Source: Bacteroidales bacterium (GTDB lineage Bacteria > Bacteroidota > Bacteroidia > Bacteroidales > UBA12077). Taken from it: a stretch of 6,807 bases of DNA. The translations under genes were made by a program, and so were the position numbers. The stretch is taken from positions 1 to 6,807 of the forward strand of contig JAUVUS010000135.1 of the NCBI GenBank assembly GCA_030600865.1, read 5' to 3'. Positions 1 through 6,065 of the stretch are shown here, in pieces. The notes beneath the pieces were generated by a model. That model did no database searches. It was not told the origin of the DNA and saw only the letters and a program-made list of their open reading frames with translations. The stretch's first letter is position 1; each line of letters starts with the position of its first letter.

Positions 1-1242
1 CGGCGCTAACAGATCCCTGACCGGCTTTTTTAAAATAAACTTTTAAATTTGTTTCTTCTCCATTCTTTTCCAATTTATAATTTAAATCGTTAAAGCTTTT
101 GGTTCCCGAAAGGTATTTCATTGATTCTTCAATGTCGGACAATGCCATAGTAGTGTTTTGTTCTTCATTAAAGAAACCACTTACCAGTTTTCCTTTAAGT
201 GACTCATCTCCTATAAGTTGAACATTATTAATTAGAATTGTATCCAATGGAGTAGTAGTTAACTTTTTAGGAGGTGAGTATTCAATTGCATTTAAAGAAT
301 CGGCAAGAGATTTGAGTTCATCATAATATTGCATAGCTACACGTTCTCCCAAGGCAATTATAGAATCAAACTCTGTAAAATCCATCATACTATAATCCAT
401 TTCAAAATGGATATGATAATCGGTTAATTCCAGCCCCTTTTTATTTGCCTCAATTCTCTGGTATCCTATAACATGATCCATTATTTTAATTATATTATTA
501 AGGTCTTCAACATCAGTTGTTAGCTTTGATTGAACATCGCCGCCAATAATAATATTAGCTCCTAATGCTTTCACCTGTTCGGCAGGATAATTATTTACAA
601 CACCTCCATCAATAAAGTAATGTCCTTGATAATTTGCTGGTGCAAAATATCCGGGAATAGCCATAGAAGCCCTTATTGCTCTTGGTAAACTTCCTTTATT
701 TAAAACAATTCCTTCACCTGTAATTAAATCAGTTCCAATACATAAAAAGGGTGTATTTAGTTTGTTAAAATCTTTAATATGATATACTGGTGAGAAAAAC
801 CGGTTAAGTATCAAATCAATATTTAAACTACCTAATAATGAACTGCCTATGCTAACTTTGTTATTTTCAATTGGCAATGAAAAAAGATATTTCTCACCAA
901 AAAGTTTTTCCTCGTATGCTACATATTTTCTATCTAATTTATTCGATATTATCTTATCCCAATCTTCATTCCTAATTATTTTTTCTATACTGTCAGGATG
1001 ATAACCAATGGCATATAATCCGCCCATAATAGATCCTATGCTTGATCCTCCAATGTAATCAATAGGCATATTTATTTCATAAAGAACTTTCAATAAGCCA
1101 ATATAGGCATAACCTTTTGCACCTCCTCCACTTAATACCAAGCCAACTTTAGGACGTGTAGTTGAGTTTGGGTTAGGGGTATTTTGCCCAAAACTATGGA
1201 TGAAAAAAATAGGATTAATATAAAAAGTGTTAAGGTTCTCAT
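1..1242 (-). CDS. Patatin-like phospholipase with POTRA domain (partial; apparent frameshift in signal peptide)
   Basis: This is probably a secreted or outer-membrane serine phospholipase/esterase of the patatin family. The minus-strand reading frame is open from about 1258 to the left edge, so the C-terminus is missing. It shows the glycine-rich oxyanion motif LSGGGAKG just after KVG (from 1150), the nucleophile elbow GGSSIGS (serine codon at 1042-1040) and the catalytic DGG (Asp codon at 610-608). From about 245 to the edge follows a POTRA-like segment (ILINNVQLIGDESLKGK). Bacteroidota proteins with this order, like PlpD, normally end in a beta-barrel, expected here beyond the window. The catalytic frame has no ATG before the patatin domain. 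The ATG at 1242 opens a good signal peptide (MRTLTLFILILFF) in another frame, and adding one T to the T7 run at 1209-1203 fuses it to IHSFGQNTPNPN and the enzyme. The only alternative, a TTG at 1252, gives a poor signal sequence. The family call is secure; the start is not. Confidence 0.88.
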
Positions 1243-1249
1243 AGTTTAA

Positions 1250-1257
1250 CAAATATA
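1250..1257 (-). promoter_or_regulatory. Possible -7 promoter element (TATATTTG) for the patatin gene
   Basis: The minus strand reads TATATTTG, an exact match to the Bacteroidota -7 consensus TAnnTTTG, ending 7 bases before the ATG at 1242. The upstream -33 element is poor: only CTGG about 16 bases further up, where TTG is expected. If used, transcription would start almost at the ATG, giving a leaderless or nearly leaderless message. In AT-rich DNA this match could be chance. The rest of the divergent spacer up to 1421 shows no strong promoter for the plus-strand gene. The closest element is TTTTTTTG at 1383-1390, which lacks the TA of the consensus. Confidence 0.3.
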
Positions 1258-1421
1258 GTTATAATAAATAATACCAGTAAAAAAGGCTGATATAGAAAAT
1301 TTATGCTCTGTGATAGCACAACAATTATCCTACTGATATCGATATGTTATCGGTGTTTTTTTCATTATCTTATACTTCAAGATTTTTTTGTAACTTCATA
1401 GTCGAATTAAAATTAATTGTC

Positions 1422-3422
1422 ATGCGAAGTTTATTATTTTGTATTATTACTTTTCTTTTAATACCGGCTTATTCAATAGCACAGTATAACTATTCCACAT
1501 CAAATAAAAAAGCCATAAAAGCTTATGAGGAAGCTTTGCAATCGTTTAACAGAATGGATTATACCACTGCAGTTGATTTAATGCAAAAATCAATTAAGGC
1601 TGATGACAAATTCATTGAGGCTCACATAGTATTAGCAGAAATATACATCGAAAAGGGCGAAAGAAGCAATGCAATTGAATCATATAAAAATACAATTGAA
1701 ATCAATCCTGATTTTTTCCCGGGCTTATATTCTTCTTTAGCTCAACTGGAAATGATGGAGAATGAATTTGAATCTGCAAAGTTGCATCTTGAGAAATATC
1801 TTAGCTATAATAATCTAAAACCAATATCTATTTCGCAGGCTAAACGTAAACTGGAATCCTGCAATTTTGCTATTGAGGCCTTTAAAAATCCGGTTCCGTT
1901 CAATCCGGTAAATTTAGGCGATAATATTAATACGGAGTACGATGAATATTGGCCAACATTAACCGCCGATGAGCAAACCTTAATTATTACACGATTAATA
2001 CCCAAAGATTTAATTACGGATTCAAGCCCGGCAAAAGAATATACGGAAGACAAAGAACCCGTACCAGCAAAACAACATAGCTTACCAGGATTAAGCAATG
2101 TACAGGAGGATTTTTATATCAGTATAAAAGAAAATGATTTTTGGAACAAAGCTGTTAATGCGGGAGAACCATTAAATACAAAAGGTAACGAAGGTGCTCA
2201 AACCATTTTAGTGGATGGACGAATAATGTATTTTACCGCATGTAATCGATCCGATGGAAAAGGACGTTGTGATATATATTCAAGCGCTAAGAAAAATGGA
2301 GAATGGACCGAAGCTATTAATCTGGGGTCGCCAATTAATTCGGGATATTGGGAAGCACAGCCATCTATTTCGCCCGATGGAAAAACATTATATTTCGTGA
2401 GTAATCGTGATGGAGGTTGTGGACAAAAAGATATATGGATTAGTAATCTTATGGAAGATGGAAAATGGTCGAAACCAATTAATGCAGGGAAGAATGTTAA
2501 TAGCTCCGGGCAGGAACAATCACCATTTATACATCCTGATAATAAGACACTTTACTTTGCATCAGATGGAAGAATTGGAATGGGGGGATTTGATTTGTAT
2601 AAGGTAAACCGAAACGATGACGGAACCTGGAGTAAACCAAAAAATCTTGGATATCCTATAAATACTACGTTCGATGAAATTGGATTAATAGTAAATGCTA
2701 AAGGTGACAGGGCATTTTTCTCATCTGACAGGTTGAGTGAAAAAGGACGCGATATTTTTGAATTTGAATTATACAAAGAAGCCAGGCCAAATCCTGTATC
2801 TTACATTAAGGGAAAAGTATTTGATTCAAAAAACCAAACAAAGTTAGAAGCTAAGTTTGAGTTAATTAGTTTAGAATCGAACGAAATAATAATGCAAGCA
2901 GAATCAGACCCGAATACCGGAGAATTTCTAGTATGTATTCCAACCGATAATGACTATGCACTTAACGTTTCGAAGGAAGGATATTTATTCTATTCGGATA
3001 ATTTTGAATTAAAAGGTGTACATGAAATATTAAATCCATATTTGAAAGATGTGGCTTTAAATCCAATAAAACCCGGTGAAAAAATTATTTTAAAAAATAT
3101 TTTTTATGCGACAGACTCATACGAACTTATTGATAAATCCGTAGCCGAACTGACAAAATTATTAGAGTTTATGAATGATAACCCCGGGCTGAAAATTGAA
3201 ATCTCAGGACATACCGATAATGTTGGTACAACAGAATATAATATAGAATTATCGAATAACAGGGCAAAATCAGTATATAATTATTTAATTGAAAATGGCA
3301 TTAATCAGGAAAGGCTAACTTATAAAGGATATGGTGAGACTCAGCCTGTAAGTACAAATGAAACGGAATTAGGGAAAGCAGAGAACAGAAGAACTGAAAT
3401 GAAAATTTTATCATCAAACTGA
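1422..3422 (+). CDS. PorE-like OmpA-family protein (TPR, PD40 propeller, regulatory-like domain, OmpA)
   Basis: This is a periplasmic/outer-membrane-associated protein expected to anchor a complex to peptidoglycan. I start it at the ATG at 1422 (666 residues) because a clear signal peptide follows (MRSLLFCIITFLLIPAYSIAQ). The upstream in-frame ATG at 1344 would bury that peptide behind 26 unlikely residues. Domains in order: TPR helices at about 24-154; PD40/WD40-like beta-propeller at about 160-452 with repeated blades such as SPDGKTLYFVSNRDGG and HPDNKTLYFASDG; a carboxypeptidase-regulatory-like beta domain at about 460-548; a C-terminal OmpA domain at about 555-664. The OmpA domain keeps HTDNVG (Asp599) and SNNRAKS (Arg614), the usual peptidoglycan-binding Asp and Arg. 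The order and length match PorE of the type IX secretion system, but PorE of Porphyromonas is a lipoprotein and no lipobox cysteine is seen here. Many Bacteroidota genomes hold several proteins of this layout, so a PorE function is plausible but not proven. The next gene starts 60 bases downstream with no terminator between. Confidence 0.92.
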   Translation: MRSLLFCIITFLLIPAYSIAQYNYSTSNKKAIKAYEEALQSFNRMDYTTAVDLMQKSIKADDKFIEAHIVLAEIYIEKGERSNAIESYKNTIEINPDFFPGLYSSLAQLEMMENEFESAKLHLEKYLSYNNLKPISISQAKRKLESCNFAIEAFKNPVPFNPVNLGDNINTEYDEYWPTLTADEQTLIITRLIPKDLITDSSPAKEYTEDKEPVPAKQHSLPGLSNVQEDFYISIKENDFWNKAVNAGEPLNTKGNEGAQTILVDGRIMYFTACNRSDGKGRCDIYSSAKKNGEWTEAINLGSPINSGYWEAQPSISPDGKTLYFVSNRDGGCGQKDIWISNLMEDGKWSKPINAGKNVNSSGQEQSPFIHPDNKTLYFASDGRIGMGGFDLYKVNRNDDGTWSKPKNLGYPINTTFDEIGLIVNAKGDRAFFSSDRLSEKGRDIFEFELYKEARPNPVSYIKGKVFDSKNQTKLEAKFELISLESNEIIMQAESDPNTGEFLVCIPTDNDYALNVSKEGYLFYSDNFELKGVHEILNPYLKDVALNPIKPGEKIILKNIFYATDSYELIDKSVAELTKLLEFMNDNPGLKIEISGHTDNVGTTEYNIELSNNRAKSVYNYLIENGINQERLTYKGYGETQPVSTNETELGKAENRRTEMKILSSN

Positions 3423-3482
3423 TACAAGATGATATAATTTTATTAAATTTATATTTACATAAATCCAAAAAAGAAATTGTTA

Positions 3483-3866
3483 ATGGAAACCCTGAAAATT
3501 CTAGCAAACGACTCCTGCCCTGCTGTTAATTTTGACACTAAACATGACAAGTTTGAAATTCGCGGAAATTCAATGCCCGAAAATGCAAGAAGCTTTTATG
3601 AACCTGTAGTTAATTGGCTTGATAAATACGCTGAATCTCCCAACCCAGTTACGGAAATTGCATTTCAGATGAATATTATTAATACTTCTTCATCAAAATT
3701 ATTTATTGATATTTTTAAAAAAATTAACAAAATTGTTGACTCTGGCAAGTCTGATGTTAATATTATTTGGTATTATAATTATGGAGATGATGACATTCAG
3801 GAAATTGGGGTTGAATTCAAGGAATTTTTAAAAGCTCCGTTTGAGCTGGTTCCTGTACATGAGTAA
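3483..3866 (+). CDS. SiaC-family (DUF1987) regulatory phosphoprotein, paralogue 1
   Basis: This is a small cytoplasmic regulator of 127 residues, the usual size for the family. Family features are FEIRGNSMPEN (about 24-34), FYEPVVNWLDKYAESPN (about 38-54) and NTSSSKLFIDIF (67-78). In Pseudomonas aeruginosa, SiaC is phosphorylated on Thr68 by the kinase SiaB, dephosphorylated by SiaA, and activates the diguanylate cyclase SiaD when unphosphorylated. Thr68 falls at the same number here, in N-T68-S-S-S-K. I chose the ATG at 3483 over a TTG six bases upstream because its N-terminus lines up with the second paralogue. There is no Shine-Dalgarno sequence. TATATTTA at 3450-3457 resembles a -7 element with one mismatch but no -33 TTG is visible, so transcription may instead run through from the OmpA-family gene. 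No SiaA, SiaB or SiaD gene is in the window, so the partner is unknown. The family call is strong; the role is inferred. Confidence 0.88.
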   Translation: METLKILANDSCPAVNFDTKHDKFEIRGNSMPENARSFYEPVVNWLDKYAESPNPVTEIAFQMNIINTSSSKLFIDIFKKINKIVDSGKSDVNIIWYYNYGDDDIQEIGVEFKEFLKAPFELVPVHE

Positions 3867-3932
3867 TCATTTTTTAAAGGTGAATCGAATATAATTTGTA
3901 ATTAAAATTCATTTTATATAAACTTTTTTATT

Positions 3933-3970
3933 AAAAAGGTGCTTTCTTATTGACACCTCTATTTTTTTTT
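3933..3970 (+). terminator. Rho-independent terminator after SiaC paralogue 1
   Basis: The inverted repeat AGGTG (3937-3941) / CACCT (3954-3958) encloses a 12-base loop and is followed by CTA and nine T (3962-3970). The A5 tract at 3933-3937 can extend pairing with the T run. This is the usual layout of an intrinsic terminator and sits about 70 bases after the stop at 3866. It overlaps the likely promoter of the next gene. Confidence 0.6.
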
Positions 3971-3979
3971 GTATCTTGT
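3950..3979 (+). promoter_or_regulatory. Probable promoter of SiaC paralogue 2
   Basis: TTG at 3950-3952 is followed after 19 bases by TATCTTGT at 3972-3979. This resembles the Bacteroidota promoter (TTG at -33, TAnnTTTG at -7) with one T missing from the -7 box. The expected transcription start is near 3985, leaving a leader of about 28 bases before the ATG at 4013. The -33 TTG lies in the loop of the upstream terminator hairpin. Confidence 0.42.
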
Positions 3980-4012
3980 TTATAATACAATCTAACAAAT
4001 TATAAATGTATT

Positions 4013-4399
4013 ATGAATACCTTTTATATAAAACAAACTGAAGATACACCATTAATTCATTTTGATCCTGAAACAGGTAGATTTGAAATTAAAGGAAATT
4101 CCATACCAGAAAATATATATCTGTTTTATGATCCGGTATTAATCTGGTTGGATAAATACATAGAAAGCCCTAATAAAAAAACTGAGTTTATTTTTCAAAT
4201 GAAAATGATTAGTTCATCATCATCAAAAATATTTTTTGATATTTTTAACAAAATTGATGCATTAAATGAGAATACTAATTCTGAAGTTAAAGTTACTTGG
4301 CTATACAGTATTTATGATGATGAAATTAGGGAAATTGGCATTGATTACAGAGATTCTATGAATGTCCCCTTCGAAATTGTATTAGACGATTCAGAATAA
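4013..4399 (+). CDS. SiaC-family (DUF1987) regulatory phosphoprotein, paralogue 2
   Basis: This second SiaC-family protein has 128 residues and aligns end to end with the first without obvious gaps, with roughly half the positions identical by eye. Shared blocks include FEIKGNSIPEN (24-34), WLDKYIESPN (45-54) and SSSSSKIFFDIF (67-78). The position matching Thr68 of Pseudomonas SiaC, and Thr68 of paralogue 1, is Ser68 here, within a run of five serines, so it may still be phosphorylated, possibly with different kinase or phosphatase preference. It starts at an ATG with no Shine-Dalgarno sequence and seems to have its own promoter in the 146-base spacer. It converges on the cyclase/HD gene, with only 27 bases between the two coding ends. 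Regulation of that cyclase is an attractive idea but rests on position alone. Confidence 0.88.
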   Translation: MNTFYIKQTEDTPLIHFDPETGRFEIKGNSIPENIYLFYDPVLIWLDKYIESPNKKTEFIFQMKMISSSSSKIFFDIFNKIDALNENTNSEVKVTWLYSIYDDEIREIGIDYRDSMNVPFEIVLDDSE

Positions 4400-4434
4400 A
4401 AGATTAAGTAAAATATTCTGGTATTTTTAATCTT
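4400..4434. terminator. Candidate bidirectional terminator between convergent genes
   Basis: AAGATTAA (4400-4407) and TTAATCTT (4427-4434) form a perfect 8-bp inverted repeat. Inside it AAATA (4411-4415) pairs with TATTT (4422-4426) around the loop TTCTGG, leaving a 3-base bulge. The structure starts right after the stop of the plus-strand gene and contains the stop codon of the minus-strand gene (4429-4427). It is AT-rich and lacks a long T run, so it is weaker than the hairpin at 3933-3970, but its place between two converging genes supports a shared terminator. Confidence 0.45.
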
Positions 4435-5836
4435 CAATAAGTTTTTTGATTCTTTCAATTTGCATTTGTTTATTTACCTCGCGCAAATTTTTACCGGTTT
4501 GTGTAAAAAAATGATGATTGGATAAGAATTTAACCTGTATTTTATTCCAATCGTTTAAACTGCCAATCTTATTTTGTTCCTTGAGTTCCTTGTATAAGGT
4601 ATTAGATACTGGAATAAAATCGCTTCTTCCCAAATAATCGAGATCCGAATCACACATTATACTTTCCAGTACATTATTAGGTTTAGGAGGAAGTTTGGTT
4701 ACCATTATTAACTCACAAATTTTATCAATCTGTTCTTGTGTATATCTATATTTAGGTAAGTATTCTCTGGCAAGTTGTGTCCCATTATATTCATGCTCAT
4801 CATAATCAATTATATGCCCGGCATCGTGAAATAAAGCAGCAGTTTTTAATAATAAGATGGATTCATCATCAACACCTTCACCATATCCTATAAGTTCTGC
4901 CTGGTTAATTACATCAATAGTATGTTTAAAGTTATGATAATAAAGATATGATGGTAAATCTTTTTCCAGCCTGTCTAAAATTAGTTCCTGCAAATCGGTA
5001 AATTGTCTTAATAAATATTTATTCCATAATATTTGATTAGGACATCTTCCTTTTTTACGATCTTCAGAATATGCCGGCTTAATTCTTTTTAAGAAGTACA
5101 TTTCCATTTCACCTTTATACTTAACCGGAATTTTTCCATTATAATCGCAAACAAAGTATTGTTTTACAAGCTCATAAGTCATAATAGATATATTTATCTT
5201 ACTTACGTCGCTTGCAGAAGCCATTCTTGTAGCAATATGAACTGTCTCACCTTTTAACTCATAAGATATATTTTTTCTACCCGAAAAGGTTGCAGTAACA
5301 GGACCGGTATGAATTCCCATTTTTAAATCCCAGAATTTTTTATTCTGACTTTCATATTCAACTTTTAAGGTATTCAGATAATCCTGCATTTCCAAAGCTG
5401 CAAGAACCACGTCAACCGGGTTTGTGATATTTTTAACAGGAACACCACCAGCACACATATATGCATCACCAATAGTTTTGATCTTTTGGATTTTGTATTT
5501 TTTTACGATCGAGTTAAAATGGAAAATAATTTGGTCTAATTCATCAATAATAGCAGAAGTTCCTGTTTGTTCTGCAATATTTTTAAATCCCTGAATATCA
5601 GCATATAAAATAGTTGCCATTGCGAACCGTTTTGTTCGGCTTTTTATCTGGCTACTAGCTTCTTTTGGTAAAACATCCGGAGGTAAGGATGAAATTATAT
5701 TATCTAATTTTTCGTTTTGTTTTGAAAGCCTTTTATGATCCTCGGTTAATTCTTTCAATTGGTTCGAAAGTCCTTTGTTTTCCCTTAATAAATCGGCTAT
5801 TTTTAAAACGAGTTTTTGTTCTTGTTCTTTATCCAT
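4427..5836 (-). CDS. Class III adenylate/guanylate cyclase fused to an HD phosphohydrolase domain
   Basis: This is a soluble 469-residue signalling protein with no signal peptide or membrane segment. Residues 1-50 form a charged, leucine-rich coiled coil, followed by IISSLPPDVLP, which resembles the short linker before many class III cyclase domains. The cyclase domain spans about 70-252. The two metal-binding aspartates are present (Asp80 in YADIQGF, Asp124 in KTIGDAYM), and so is the transition-state arginine (Arg204). Lys120 is as in adenylate cyclases. The second base-contact site (usually Asp, or Cys in guanylate cyclases) is Glu193 in YELKG, and the transition-state Asn is replaced by His200 in TVHIATRM. 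The HD domain spans about 295-440 with YHNFKHTIDV (His301, His305), FHDAGH (His337, Asp338) and CDSDLD (Asp398/Asp400); the first motif matches the YHNxxHxxDV signature of cyclic-nucleotide phosphodiesterases. The protein could therefore both make and degrade a cyclic nucleotide. Product and partner are unknown; two SiaC-like genes converge on it. Confidence 0.9.
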   Translation of the reverse strand: MDKEQEQKLVLKIADLLRENKGLSNQLKELTEDHKRLSKQNEKLDNIISSLPPDVLPKEASSQIKSRTKRFAMATILYADIQGFKNIAEQTGTSAIIDELDQIIFHFNSIVKKYKIQKIKTIGDAYMCAGGVPVKNITNPVDVVLAALEMQDYLNTLKVEYESQNKKFWDLKMGIHTGPVTATFSGRKNISYELKGETVHIATRMASASDVSKINISIMTYELVKQYFVCDYNGKIPVKYKGEMEMYFLKRIKPAYSEDRKKGRCPNQILWNKYLLRQFTDLQELILDRLEKDLPSYLYYHNFKHTIDVINQAELIGYGEGVDDESILLLKTAALFHDAGHIIDYDEHEYNGTQLAREYLPKYRYTQEQIDKICELIMVTKLPPKPNNVLESIMCDSDLDYLGRSDFIPVSNTLYKELKEQNKIGSLNDWNKIQVKFLSNHHFFTQTGKNLREVNKQMQIERIKKLIED

Positions 5837-5879
5837 CGTCGATACTTTGTAGGATTTAGTGCTTGATTAATGATACTTG

Positions 5880-5911
5880 TAAATTTATTTAATTTATAAG
5901 TTAAATACCAA
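5880..5911 (-). promoter_or_regulatory. Possible promoter of the cyclase/HD gene
   Basis: On the minus strand, TTG (5911-5909) is followed after 21 bases by TAAATTTA (5887-5880), which matches TAnnTTTG except in the last base. This would give a leader of roughly 35-40 bases before the ATG at 5836. The region is very AT-rich, so a chance match is likely enough to keep confidence low. The rest of the 229-base spacer to 6065 shows no gene and no convincing terminator. Confidence 0.28.
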
Positions 5912-6065
5912 TAAAGCACAATATTTTATTGCCTATTATAATACTTTAATTCAGCAAAAAAGGTTGTATGTTTTATTGAAGTTTTTATTAACAGATGTAT
6001 TTGTAACATTAACGCTTCAAATCTTTTGATAATAATTTAACTTATTATATTTATGAGAAAGATAA

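Noticed and set aside
1344..1421. In-frame ATG at 1344 as the start of the OmpA-family protein
   Set aside because: It adds 26 residues before a complete signal peptide that starts at the ATG at 1422; the shorter form is far more plausible.
1805..2098. Minus-strand open frame of 97 codons
   Set aside because: It lies antisense inside the propeller part of the OmpA-family gene and shows no recognisable motif.
2407..2607. Plus-strand open frame of 66 codons
   Set aside because: It is an out-of-frame reading of the repeated propeller blades in the OmpA-family gene.
2552..2776. Minus-strand open frame of 74 codons
   Set aside because: It is antisense to the same gene, with no start signal or protein-family feature.
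3301..3507. Minus-strand open frame of 68 codons across the gap between the OmpA-family and SiaC genes
   Set aside because: It overlaps two well-supported genes in antisense; its composition looks like a shadow of AT-rich DNA.
5665..5859. Plus-strand open frame of 64 codons opposite the cyclase N-terminus
   Set aside because: Its hydrophobic look comes from the antisense of a lysine/glutamate-rich coiled coil; there is no independent support.
6029..6048. Inverted repeat ATAATAA / TTATTAT as a terminator for the T9SS cargo gene
   Set aside because: The arms are purely A/T and no T run follows on the minus strand; such repeats arise by chance in this composition.
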